Shown: positions 8,310 through 15,505 of the stretch, one piece after another
Layout of the letters: each line of letters opens with the position of its first letter
Numbering within the stretch: position 1 is the first letter of the stretch
From: Methylovirgula sp.
GTDB taxonomy: Bacteria > Pseudomonadota > Alphaproteobacteria > Rhizobiales > Beijerinckiaceae
DNA length: 19,285 bases
Direction of reading: 5' to 3'
Assembly: GCA_030044485.1 (NCBI GenBank)
Contig: JASHVQ010000097.1
Coordinates: forward strand, 1-19,285
Position numbers and translations under genes: made by a program
The notes under the pieces: model-generated
Database searches by the model: none
Told to the model about the DNA's origin: nothing
Seen by the model: only the letters and a program-made list of their open reading frames with translations

Positions 8310-9830
8310 TCAATTCTCGGTCAGCAGGCGCTTCAAAAGGTCGATTTCTTCCGAAAGCCGTCCGTCCGTGCCGGCCAGCGCCTCGATCTTGCGAACCGCG
8401 TGCAGGACAGTGGTGTGATCGCGCCCGCCGAAGCGACGCCCGATTTCGGGGAGCGAGCGCGGCGTCAGCGTCTTTGCGAGATACATCGCGATTTGCCGCG
8501 GGCGCACCACGTTGGCCGTGCGCCGGGCCGAGAGAATGTCGGCCTTGGTGACGTTGTAATGGCTGGCGACCAGCTTCTGGATATCTTCGATCTTGACCCG
8601 CTTGGGCTCGCGCGTGCGGATCAGATCGCGAATCGCGGCTTCCGCCGTTTCGACCGATAGCGGCATGCCGGTCAAGCAGGCATGCGCGACCAGACGGTTG
8701 ACCGCGCCGTCGAGATCGCGGCCGTTGGTCTGGATGGCGCTCGCGACATAGCTCAGCACCGCGGACGAGATCTCGAAATTGGGATGCAGAAGCTTGGCCG
8801 CCGCGACCCGCGCTTCGAGCAGCTTGACCCGCAGGTTCTCGTCGAGGGTTCCCATCTCGACGCACAGGCCTCCCGCAAAGCGCGAGCGCACGCGCTCGTC
8901 GAGGCTTTCGAGATCGGCGGGCGGCCGGTCGGCGGCGATGACGATCTGCCGGCGCGCGTCGATCAGCGCATTGAGCGTATGGCAGAACTCCTGCTGAATG
9001 GATTTGCCTTGCAGGAATTGCACGTCGTCGATGATGAGAATGTCGATGGCCCGCAGCCGCTCCTTGAACGCGATGGCCGTCTCCGCCTTCAGCGCGCAGA
9101 CGAAGCCGTGCATGAACTTTTCCGCGGTAAGATAGATGACGCGGCGTTTGGCGGCGGTTGCGGCATGGGCGATCGCCTGCAGAAGATGCGTCTTGCCGAG
9201 CCCGACCGCGGCATGCAGATAGAGCGGATTGAAGCGCAGCTGCTCGCCGGGCTGCGCGAAGGCAACTTCCTGCGCCGAGGCATAGGCGAGCTGGTTCGAT
9301 TTGCCGACGAGAAAGGTCGAGAAATTCAGCCTTCTATCGAGCGGCGAGCCTGCCAAAACCTCTCCCTCGGCCTCGCGCGTGCCGGGCTTGGCCTTGCTCT
9401 GCCCGTGCGGCGCGGAAAAGCGCTGTATTTCGGAGGAAGAAGGTTTGGCCGAGATCTGCGGATCATAGGCTGCGGCGAATTCGGGCGGCGGGCGCTCCGG
9501 CTCGCCGACGCGCGGCGTCATGGGTCGCGAAGACGAGCGCACGCTGATCGCGATCTGCTTCACATTGCGGAATTCGCCGCCGAAGGCCGTCAGAATCTTC
9601 TCGGCGTAATGCATCTGAATCCAGTTCTTCAGAAACTTGGTGGGCACCGAAAGGTAAGCGACATTGTCCTCGACCCTCTCCAGTTCGAGGCGCGCGAACC
9701 AGGAGCTGAAGACGGCTTCTCCGAGTTCGGCGCGCAGACGGCGGCAGATGGCCGACCACGAGTCCTCTTTGAGAGCGTCACGGGAGTCGTCGCTGGATTT
9801 TCGGGATTCATTTCTGCGTGGATTCAGCAT
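8310..9830 (-). CDS. dnaA: Chromosomal replication initiator protein DnaA
   Basis: This is a 506-residue replication initiator with all four domains. Domain I (about 22-100) includes [20 protein letters not shown]. Domain II is a long Pro/Ser/Glu-rich linker (about 101-165). The AAA+ domain III has Walker [10 protein letters not shown] (207-215), Walker B IIDDVQF (266-272) and the box VII stretch [12 protein letters not shown] (310-321) that carries the arginine finger. The C-terminal DNA-binding domain IV ends with the DnaA signature [15 protein letters not shown] (469-483). The GTDG-containing tail follows and the protein ends at LLTEN. The ATG at 9830 is preceded by a purine-rich AAGAAGAAGAACG stretch, a weak ribosome-binding site, and by nearly 1 kb of non-coding DNA. 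Downstream genes on the same strand are ruvC, ruvA and moeB. Confidence 0.97.
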   Translation of the reverse strand: MLNPRRNESRKSSDDSRDALKEDSWSAICRRLRAELGEAVFSSWFARLELERVEDNVAYLSVPTKFLKNWIQMHYAEKILTAFGGEFRNVKQIAISVRSSSRPMTPRVGEPERPPPEFAAAYDPQISAKPSSSEIQRFSAPHGQSKAKPGTREAEGEVLAGSPLDRRLNFSTFLVGKSNQLAYASAQEVAFAQPGEQLRFNPLYLHAAVGLGKTHLLQAIAHAATAAKRRVIYLTAEKFMHGFVCALKAETAIAFKERLRAIDILIIDDVQFLQGKSIQQEFCHTLNALIDARRQIVIAADRPPADLESLDERVRSRFAGGLCVEMGTLDENLRVKLLEARVAAAKLLHPNFEISSAVLSYVASAIQTNGRDLDGAVNRLVAHACLTGMPLSVETAEAAIRDLIRTREPKRVKIEDIQKLVASHYNVTKADILSARRTANVVRPRQIAMYLAKTLTPRSLPEIGRRFGGRDHTTVLHAVRKIEALAGTDGRLSEEIDLLKRLLTEN

Positions 9831-10101
9831 CGTTCTTCTTCTTGCAATAGAGGAGCCTTCGGCGCGGCGAGCGCCGTCCGACGCAACAGGACCAAGAAGG
9901 AAGCGCCTTACGCTGGAGAATGGAGGCTGAAGCGGACGCCGTGGGGAGGCGAATGGTCCACGCCAGAAAACCCCTTCCCGCGTGTCAGCGCGTCAACACT
10001 GTCGGTATCGCGAGAAGAAACGATGAATGGGGCAGACGCGCCGGAAATAGTTTGAGTTCAACCGGCCGATCGCAAACGTGCACATGGTCAAAAGACCCCA
10101 T

Positions 10102-10123
10102 CTTCGAAACCGTAGTTTCGAAG
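10102..10123. repeat. Perfect inverted repeat in the dnaA leader
   Basis: CTTCGAAAC and GTTTCGAAG form nine-base perfect arms around the four-base loop CGTA. A smaller adjacent hairpin, GGTC-AAAA-GACC, lies at 10087-10098. Both are about 260-280 bases upstream of the dnaA start. They could be a dyad operator or structure in the dnaA 5' leader; no T-run follows on the minus strand, so a terminator is unlikely. Confidence 0.5.
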
Positions 10124-10475
10124 TCCAATTCGCCAAAACGAGAGAAAGTCTAACCGCGCCGAACGCTCTGTTTGCCCTCTACCGCCTGCCTCGAATGTTC
10201 TTCGCCAACCCTGTCGCGCATTTCTCGGCACAAATCCGCACTGCGTGTGACCACGCCACGCGACCGATGCTACTAGGGAAACACGCTCGAGAGATCCGCT
10301 CGAACACTCGCGCAATCGGTACGCCCGACAGCGCAGAAACATTAACATAGAACTCTTGGCTCGCAACAAGCTTGTGTCATCAAAATTTCACCGCCGCGAA
10401 ACTGCGCCGATGCGACGAACGAGAAAGGCACGCGGCGCTTTCCGTAAACGCCTGATTTGGCGCAAATCTGCGAAG

Positions 10476-10484
10476 TTATGCACG
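10476..10484 (+). promoter_or_regulatory. Candidate DnaA box (TTATGCACG)
   Basis: TTATGCACG matches the DnaA box consensus TTATNCACA at all but the last base. It lies about 80 bases from the AT-rich stretch 10561-10620. A second, weaker match (TGAATCACA, two mismatches) lies at 10604-10612. A single good box fits autoregulation of dnaA better than a full origin, where clusters are expected. Chance occurrence cannot be excluded. Confidence 0.3.
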
Positions 10485-10565
10485 TCGATAAGCGCGAATT
10501 CGGAGCGCCGCCGCCGTCGAAACGCCGCGTGTGTCACGGCGGCGCAAAGCCGACGCCGGACATGC

Positions 10566-10587
10566 GCGTTTTTTGTCAAAAAAACGC
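10566..10587. repeat. Perfect inverted repeat GCG-T6 / A6-CGC in the dnaA upstream region
   Basis: GCGTTTTTT and AAAAAACGC form nine-base arms around the loop GTCA. It lies at the left edge of the most AT-rich stretch in the window. On the plus strand TTGTCA (10573-10578) followed after 16 bases by TTAAAT (10595-10600) resembles a sigma-70 promoter, but no plus-strand gene follows. It might be a bidirectional end-of-transcript structure, a bent-DNA site, or the promoter of a small RNA. Confidence 0.45.
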
Positions 10588-10812
10588 TTTACCTTTAAAT
10601 CTTTGAATCACATAGAACTTGAATGCGAAGCATGGTGTGAAGAGCGCATCGAGCTTGCAGACGCGCAGCGCGTGGCGGCCGCTCGTCGGTGCGCCGCAAG
10701 AAGAATTTGACATTCGAGCGTTATGTTTCTGTCGTCGCGGTGCCGGTGCGCTCGTCGCAAGGCGCAGCCTGACTACGGCGCGCCTGCACCGCGTTTGGCA
10801 CGGCCATTCGTC

Positions 10813-12459
10813 TCATTTCTTGAGGAAAATCTCGAGTGTTTCGAGGCGATCGGCCTCGCGCGCCGGCTTGTCCCAGCGGATGCGATTGATTCTCGGGAAG
10901 CGCATCGCAACGCCGGACTTGTGGCGGCTCGAAAGGTTCAACCCGTCAAAGGCGATCTCAAGGACGAGCCCGGCATCCTTTCCATGCTCGATCTCGCGCA
11001 CCGGTCCGAAGCGATTCATCGTGTTATCCCGCACATAGCGGTCGAGTTGTTTGAGCTCGGCGTCCGTGAAACCGAAATAGGCTTTGCCGACCGGCACGAG
11101 CTCGTCGCCCGCCTCGCCCGCCTGCCATACGCCAAAAGTGAAATCGGAATAGAAGGATGATCGCTTTCCGTGGCCGCGCTGCGCGTACATCAGCACCGCG
11201 TCGATGCTGAAGGGATCGCGCTTCCACTTGTACCAGAGGCCCTTGGGGCGGCCCGGCACATAGATCGAATCGGCGCGCTTCAGCATCACGCCTTCGATCG
11301 CCGCCGCATCGACGCCGGCTCCGGCCGTTGCCGGATCGCGGCGCGCCGCCGCAAGCCAATCCCAGGATTTGAAATCGATTTGCGGCGAAAGATCGAGCCG
11401 CGAGGCCCCCGCACCGCCGACAAAGGCTTCGAGCCTGCGGCGTCTTTCGAGATAGGGCAGGGCCCGCAAATCCGCGCCGTCGCAGGCCAGCAGATCGTAG
11501 GCGCGCAAATGCGCGGGATAATCGCCTAGCAGCGTCGCCGAGACTCTCTTGCGGTTGAGACGCTGCTGCAGCACGCCAAAAGATTGTACGAGGCCGTCGC
11601 GGCGGATCAGCAATTCGCCGTCGAGCGAAAAGGCGCGATAGGGGAGCGCGGCGAGCATTTCGACGAGATCGGGAAAGGCCGCCGAGACGTCTTCGCCGGT
11701 GCGCGAAAAGAGCCGGACGATTTTTGCGCCGTTGCGGCCCTCGCCGACCGCGGCTTGCACCCGAATCCCGTCCCATTTCCATTCGGCGCGGAAATCCGCG
11801 GGAGAGAGTCTGGCAAGATCGTCCTCTTCCAGCGCGTGGGCGAGCATCGCCGCGAAAAAGGGCGCCGGATCGTCGATGAGGGGACGCGGTTTCCGTCCTT
11901 CGAGCCAGGCGAAAAGCTCGAGATAGGGCGGCTTCAGCGCGTGCCAAAGATCCTCGATCTCGTTGACGCCCTTGCCGCCGAGCTCGGCAACCGCCTGTTT
12001 GGCAAGCCGCGCCGATGCGCCGATGCGCATCGCTCCGGTGATCAGCTTCAAGAGCGCCCAGCGGCCGGTCTCGTCGAGCCCGTCGAGAAACTCGGCGAGA
12101 ACGCGCGGCAGCTCGACCTTGCCGGTCTCGGCAAGGGCATGCACGACCTCGGTCAAAGTCGGCGGATGCTCTGCCGCCCCGCCCGGGTTTGCCGGCCAGA
12201 GCAGAGCCGCGGTCTCCGAGAGGTCGCCGACATAATCATAAGAGAGCGCGAAGAGAACCGGATCGACCCGTTCGCCGATCAATGCTTTGATGAGGCCGGG
12301 CTTGGCATGGCGGAAGGACAGCGCTCCGGTCAGCGCCGCGAGCCCAAAGCCGCGATCGGGGTCCGGCACATCGCGGAAATAATCCCTCATGAGCCTGAGT
12401 TTGCCGAGGCGAGAAGGGTCGCGTTGCAGGCGATCGAGTAGAGCGGCAAAACGGTTCAC
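10813..12459 (-). CDS. ATP-dependent DNA ligase of the ligase-associated repair cassette
   Basis: This 548-residue ligase seals nicks using ATP, unlike the replicative NAD-dependent LigA. An N-terminal helical DNA-binding domain (about 1-190, with KLITGAMRIGASARLAKQA) precedes the nucleotidyltransferase core. The core has motif I EWKWDG with adenylated lysine K228, SRTGED (252-257), DGELL (280-284), EGVMLKR (389-395) and WYKWKR (409-414). The C-terminal OB-fold ends with motif VI RFPRINRIRWDK (520-531). The GTG start at 12459 overlaps the upstream exonuclease stop as GTGA, showing translational coupling and ruling out the 44-residue upstream extension, which lies inside that gene. Size and neighbour fit the bacterial cassette of ligase, MBL-fold exonuclease, Lhr-type helicase and PdeM phosphoesterase; only the first two are here. 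The role in DNA-damage repair is inferred from family context. Confidence 0.93.
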   Translation of the reverse strand: MNRFAALLDRLQRDPSRLGKLRLMRDYFRDVPDPDRGFGLAALTGALSFRHAKPGLIKALIGERVDPVLFALSYDYVGDLSETAALLWPANPGGAAEHPPTLTEVVHALAETGKVELPRVLAEFLDGLDETGRWALLKLITGAMRIGASARLAKQAVAELGGKGVNEIEDLWHALKPPYLELFAWLEGRKPRPLIDDPAPFFAAMLAHALEEDDLARLSPADFRAEWKWDGIRVQAAVGEGRNGAKIVRLFSRTGEDVSAAFPDLVEMLAALPYRAFSLDGELLIRRDGLVQSFGVLQQRLNRKRVSATLLGDYPAHLRAYDLLACDGADLRALPYLERRRRLEAFVGGAGASRLDLSPQIDFKSWDWLAAARRDPATAGAGVDAAAIEGVMLKRADSIYVPGRPKGLWYKWKRDPFSIDAVLMYAQRGHGKRSSFYSDFTFGVWQAGEAGDELVPVGKAYFGFTDAELKQLDRYVRDNTMNRFGPVREIEHGKDAGLVLEIAFDGLNLSSRHKSGVAMRFPRINRIRWDKPAREADRLETLEIFLKK

Positions 12460-13472
12460 GCCGATGTCTCTTCCGGCGCCTCGTCCTCGCCATAGCCCTT
12501 GATATGCAGCGGTTCGGCATCGAGGCCGCGCGTTTTGAAATAATGGACGAGCGCGTCGGCCGCGCCATGCGTGACGAGAAGCTTCGAGCATCCGGTCTCG
12601 GCAATCGTCGCGCAGAGCCCGTCCCAGTCGGCATGGTCGGAAATCACCAGCGGCAATTCCACTCCGCCTTGGCGGGCTCGGGCGCGCACCCGCATCCAGC
12701 CGGAGGCGAAGACCGGCAAGGGCTCGGCGAATTTACGGCTCCAAAGATCGCCCAGGGCGGCGGGCGGACAAAGGACGATTTCGCCGGCCAAATCGGCGCG
12801 CCCCGCAACCTTGCGCAATTCGCCGAGGACGACGCCGCGGCGCGCATAATAATCGGTCACGCGCTCCAGCGCGCCATGCATGTAGATCGGCCGTTCGTAG
12901 CCGGCGGCGCGCAGCAGCGCGATCAGTCGCTGCGCCTTGCCGAGCGTATAGGCGCCGACGAGATGCGTGCGCTCCGGAAAGAGCCGAAGAGAACCGAGCA
13001 GTTTCTCGATTTCTGCTTTCGCGTTTGAATGGCGGAAGACCGGCAGGCCGAAGGTCGCTTCGCTCACGAAGCAATCGCAGGCGAGCGGCTCGAAAGGCGC
13101 GCAGGTCGGATCGCTCTCCCGCTTATAGTCGCCGGAGACCACGGCGATTTTCTTCGCATCGGCGACACGGATTTGCGCCGAACCTAGTACATGCCCGGCA
13201 GGATGAAAGCTGACGTCGACGGCGTCGATGCGCAGGCTTTCGCGATAATCGATCGGCTGCGTGCTGCCTGCGAACCCGTCTCCATAGCGGATCGCCATGA
13301 TGGCGAGCGTATCGGCGGTCGCGAGAACCTTGCCGTGGCCGGGGCGGGCGTGATCGGAATGCGCGTGCGTGATAAGGGCGCGCTCTACGCTGCGAACCGG
13401 GTCGATGTAGAAATCTCCCGCCGCGCAATAGAGGCCGGCGGGTTTGAGCGCCAGGAGATCTGCGGCTTGCAT
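12456..13472 (-). CDS. Ligase-associated DNA exonuclease (MBL-fold, beta-CASP type)
   Basis: This 338-residue metallo-beta-lactamase-fold nuclease resembles the SNM1/Pso2 and archaeal exonuclease group. The metal-binding signature THAHSDHA (35-42; H36, H38, D40, H41) is followed by PAGHVLGSAQ (91-100, H94), SGDYKRESDP (113-122, D115), a SDHADW segment (279-283, H280) and LVTHG (299-303, H302). That order fits a complete two-metal site plus beta-CASP motifs. The ATG at 13472 begins MQAADLLALKPAGLYC; a form starting at 13514 adds 14 residues of no recognisable character. The gene is immediately upstream of, and overlaps, the ATP-dependent DNA ligase, so nuclease and ligase are made together, presumably for end processing and sealing in repair. 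It lacks a signal peptide and should be cytosolic. Confidence 0.92.
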   Translation of the reverse strand: MQAADLLALKPAGLYCAAGDFYIDPVRSVERALITHAHSDHARPGHGKVLATADTLAIMAIRYGDGFAGSTQPIDYRESLRIDAVDVSFHPAGHVLGSAQIRVADAKKIAVVSGDYKRESDPTCAPFEPLACDCFVSEATFGLPVFRHSNAKAEIEKLLGSLRLFPERTHLVGAYTLGKAQRLIALLRAAGYERPIYMHGALERVTDYYARRGVVLGELRKVAGRADLAGEIVLCPPAALGDLWSRKFAEPLPVFASGWMRVRARARQGGVELPLVISDHADWDGLCATIAETGCSKLLVTHGAADALVHYFKTRGLDAEPLHIKGYGEDEAPEETSA

Positions 13473-13541
13473 GGTCGACAGATAAGCGCTTGCCCGCGCC
13501 GTTGCGACGTGCAACGAGGCTCAGCCGCCCCAAAACGGCAA

Positions 13542-13568
13542 AGAGCAAGCCGGGTCGCGGCTTGCTCT
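13542..13568 (-). terminator. Strong stem-loop downstream of the Gly/Trp/Tyr-rich gene
   Basis: AGAGCAAGCCG and CGGCTTGCTCT form perfect eleven-base arms with a five-base loop. On the minus strand the stem is followed by TTGCCGTTTT, a broken T-run. It lies 41 bases past the stop of the secreted-protein gene and 69 bases before the exonuclease start, so it most likely ends the secreted-protein transcript. Confidence 0.65.
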
Positions 13569-13609
13569 AAGACGTGAGGCCGCCGCCGGGGCGGCGCGCC
13601 TAGCTTCGC

Positions 13610-13972
13610 TCACCAGTAATAGGGATAGCCGCCGTAATAGCGATAGCGGCAGCCGTACGGATAGCCGTAATAGCCGTAATAGCCGCAGCCGTAATAGGGA
13701 TACCCATAGCCGTATCCATAGCCATAATAGGGATAGGCAAGGGCGCCGAGTGCCAGGCCCCCGACGAAACCGGGTCCCCACCAGCCGCCCCCGCCCCAGC
13801 CGCGATGCCAACCACCGCCCCATCCGCCGCCGCCCCATCCGCCGTGCCATCCGCCGCCGCCCCATCCGCCGCCCCAACGCGCGTCGGCCGGAGTCGTCGT
13901 CACGGCCAATGCGCCACCGAGGGTCGCAGCGACCGCCGCGGTGGCAATGGCCTTTTTCAAGAATGTCGACAT
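13610..13972 (-). CDS. Secreted Gly/Trp/Tyr-rich low-complexity protein, function unknown
   Basis: This 120-residue precursor has a clear signal peptide: MSTFLKKA, a hydrophobic Ala-rich core (about 9-25) and a likely signal-peptidase I cut after ADA (residue 31). The mature part has two blocks. Residues 32-67 are Gly/Trp/His repeats such as HGGWGGGGW. A short hydrophobic hinge GFVGGLALGALAYP (68-81) leads to a Tyr/Gly block (82-120) built from YGYG and GYYGYPY units with two cysteines (C96, C108). No catalytic motif is visible. The start is supported by AAGGAG seven bases upstream; a longer in-frame start to 14002 reads through that ribosome-binding site. Similar Gly/Tyr-rich exported proteins are common in Rhizobiales, some annotated as sulfur-globule-like, but composition alone does not support that name. 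It is followed by its own terminator. Confidence 0.85.
   Translation of the reverse strand: MSTFLKKAIATAAVAATLGGALAVTTTPADARWGGGWGGGGWHGGWGGGGWGGGWHRGWGGGGWWGPGFVGGLALGALAYPYYGYGYGYGYPYYGCGYYGYYGYPYGCRYRYYGGYPYYW
13821..13874. repeat. Two 27-base tandem units encoding the Gly/Trp block
   Basis: Units at 13821-13847 and 13848-13874 match at 25 of 27 bases and each encode nine residues of the Gly/Trp/His block. Degenerate copies continue to the left. The near identity suggests recent in-frame duplication rather than independent codon choice. Confidence 0.6.
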
Positions 13973-14145
13973 GATCTGCTCCTTCTCCCATATCGGCTTC
14001 ACGCTTCGGATCAGGATGATCGCCGGGCCCGGCGCTGGTTGCGCTCCAATCGCACGATCGGGGATGGCGGGAGCGCCCGCTTGGCCGAAGCGAAAGCCGT
14101 TTGCTTCGATCCTTTACCTTTTTACCACGTCGCAAGGCGGCTGAA

Positions 14146-14164
14146 CTGCCGATGAATTCGGCAG
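14146..14164. repeat. Inverted repeat in the divergent promoter region
   Basis: CTGCCGA and TCGGCAG are seven-base perfect arms around TGAAT, with an outer GGCGG/CCGCC pairing (14136-14140 with 14166-14170). It lies in the 256-base gap between the secreted protein and the TPR-methyltransferase, which are transcribed away from each other. It could be an operator or leader hairpin. Confidence 0.35.
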
Positions 14165-14228
14165 CCCGCCCAGCGGTTCCAGCCTAGTATCTGGGGCTTC
14201 GCCGCAGCAAGTAAAGGCTCGAAGCCTG

Positions 14229-15167
14229 GTGAACGGCTTGTCCATGGGTCTTTTGAACCAGTCCCCTGTCCTGTTTCGCTCCTCGGGCGACCTGATCGCC
14301 GACCGGCGCTTCACTTATGCGTGTGATTACGCCGCGGGCGGCGACTTCATGGCCGCCGCGGAGCTTTTCGAACAGGCTATCGCCCGCGCCCCAAGTTGGA
14401 CCGCCGCCTGGTTCGCACTCGGCGCGGCCTGTGAGGAGGCAGGTTCAGGCGAGGCCGCGCTCCGCGCCTTCGCGCGCGTCACGGAGCTCGATCCAAACGA
14501 CGAATTCGGCGCATCCCTGCGCCTTGCCAGGCTCGGCGCGGCGACGCCGGCGGCCGCGCCTTGCGCCTATGTGAAGGCGCTCTTCAATCAATATGCCGAA
14601 AGATTCGATGAGCATCTCGTCGATGAACTTGCCTATCGCGCCCCCGGCCTCTTGGCGCAAACCCTTGCCGGCCTCGGACGCGACGACTTTGCGCGTTGTA
14701 TCGATCTCGGCTGCGGCACCGGCCTTTGCGGCTCAGCCTTCCGCGACCGCGTGGGATATTTGACCGGGGTCGATCTTTCTCCGGCGGCGATCGAGGCGGC
14801 GCGCGCCAAAGAAATCTACGATCGCCTCGTCGTCGAAGATCTCAACGACTTCTTGTCGGCCGAGCCCGAGGCCAGCGTCGATCTTTTGCTTGCAGCCGAC
14901 GCGCTCGTCTACATTGGCGATCTTTCGACGGTCTTCGCTCAGGCGCGGCGCGCCTTAAAGCTCGACGGCCGGTTCGCGCTTACTTTGCAAAGCGGGGAAA
15001 GCGGCTTTGCCGTCGGGCCGGATCTGCGCTTCGCGCATGCGCCGGACTACGTGCGCGAACTCGCCGATTCCTCGAACCTCGCCGTCGCCGGCTTGACGCA
15101 GGCCGCGTTGCGGCGCGAGGCGGGCCGGGACGTTCTCGGCCTCGTCGTCGTTCTCAAGCCGCGCTGA
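14229..15167 (+). CDS. TPR-repeat-containing SAM-dependent methyltransferase
   Basis: This 312-residue protein fuses an N-terminal TPR region to a class I methyltransferase. Residues about 27-95 form two TPR-like helical repeats (YAAGGDFMAAAELFEQAIARAP, then AWFALGAACEEAGSGEAALRAFARVTELDP). After a linker and the NQYAERFDEHLVDEL helix (120-134) comes the SAM-binding motif I IDLGCGTG (158-165), VDLSP (181-185) and a DALVYIGDL segment (224-232). The NQYAERFDEHL...LGCGTG arrangement is typical of a predicted TPR-methyltransferase family in alphaproteobacteria; the substrate is not known. The start is a GTG at 14229 with an AAAGG sequence upstream; an ATG at 14244 would remove five residues without affecting a domain. 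It is a lone plus-strand gene, ending nine bases from the convergent PHA-system gene. Confidence 0.87.
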   Translation: MNGLSMGLLNQSPVLFRSSGDLIADRRFTYACDYAAGGDFMAAAELFEQAIARAPSWTAAWFALGAACEEAGSGEAALRAFARVTELDPNDEFGASLRLARLGAATPAAAPCAYVKALFNQYAERFDEHLVDELAYRAPGLLAQTLAGLGRDDFARCIDLGCGTGLCGSAFRDRVGYLTGVDLSPAAIEAARAKEIYDRLVVEDLNDFLSAEPEASVDLLLAADALVYIGDLSTVFAQARRALKLDGRFALTLQSGESGFAVGPDLRFAHAPDYVRELADSSNLAVAGLTQAALRREAGRDVLGLVVVLKPR

Positions 15168-15176
15168 CGCGAAGAC

Positions 15177-15500
15177 TCATGGCTTGCTTTTGTCTTCAAG
15201 GGCGAGCGTTTCGCGCGCGCTCGATCTCAGCCGTTGCTCGATCGGCGCGGCGAGGCTTGCCAGCAACCAGGGCAATACGATCTCGATGCGCACGCTCCGC
15301 GCCAGGACGTCGATATGCGCCTTGACTTCCTGCGCCAGCGCGACGACCCGGATATCGGCGCTGTCGCCGTTCCACGTCATCTCGGAATGTGCGAGCTTGT
15401 CGACATAGGACGAACGCAGATGCTCGAGCATGGCTGCGATGCGGCGCCGCGCCTCGGCGGCGGGAAGATCATGCGGGACAGTGACGACGATTGATCGCAT
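15177..15500 (-). CDS. Polyhydroxyalkanoic acid system family protein
   Basis: This 107-residue protein begins with VTVPHDLPAAEARRRIAAML and has a central MTWNGDSADIRV strand region followed by VRIEIVLPWLLASLAAPIEQRL. The N-terminal pattern and the LPWLLA helix fit the small PHA-granule-region family (TIGR02610-type) found near polyhydroxyalkanoate genes. Its molecular job is not known to me. The ATG at 15500 follows the GST stop by five bases; a TTG at 15509 would overlap that stop as TTGA and is the alternative. The PHA synthase and depolymerase are not in this window. It is probably co-transcribed with the upstream GST. Confidence 0.75.
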   Translation of the reverse strand: MRSIVVTVPHDLPAAEARRRIAAMLEHLRSSYVDKLAHSEMTWNGDSADIRVVALAQEVKAHIDVLARSVRIEIVLPWLLASLAAPIEQRLRSSARETLALEDKSKP

Positions 15501-15505
15501 GGCAC

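Larger units (their letters stand above)
9831..10812. other. Long gene-free region upstream of dnaA (dnaA leader/promoter; possible regulatory or origin-like DNA)
   Basis: No convincing gene lies in these 982 bases on either strand. The open frames present are arginine-rich or run antisense into the ligase end. Base composition differs from the neighbours: several lines are about 45% GC, and 10561-10620 is about one-third GC by hand count, against roughly 65% in coding DNA. The region contains two perfect inverted repeats (10102-10123 and 10566-10587), one near-consensus DnaA box (10476-10484) and a weaker match TGAATCACA (10604-10612). In many Rhizobiales dnaA follows rpsT; no S20 protein is encoded here. 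The dnaA promoter must lie in this stretch, but no clear -35/-10 pair on the minus strand could be picked by eye. Confidence 0.6.

Noticed and set aside
8682..10055. Plus-strand 457-codon frame antisense to dnaA
   Set aside because: dnaA is certain on the minus strand and the antisense product has no recognisable motif.
10088..10598. Small frames on both strands in the gap upstream of dnaA
   Set aside because: Arg/Ser-rich, without ribosome-binding sites or family resemblance. I looked for rpsT and found no S20-like sequence.
9831..10812. Definite oriC
   Set aside because: Only one near-consensus DnaA box and one weak one were seen; origins normally carry clusters, and alphaproteobacterial origins are often away from dnaA. 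Kept only as a possibility.
10619..11038. Plus-strand gene starting after the AT-rich promoter-like site
   Set aside because: The frame runs antisense into the ligase C-terminus and has no family features.
13821..13874. CRISPR or intergenic repeat array
   Set aside because: The repeats are in-frame within a coding region and encode Gly/Trp units, with no spacers.
13610..13972. Sulfur-globule protein assignment
   Set aside because: Based only on Gly/Tyr-rich composition; no sulfur-oxidation genes are nearby.
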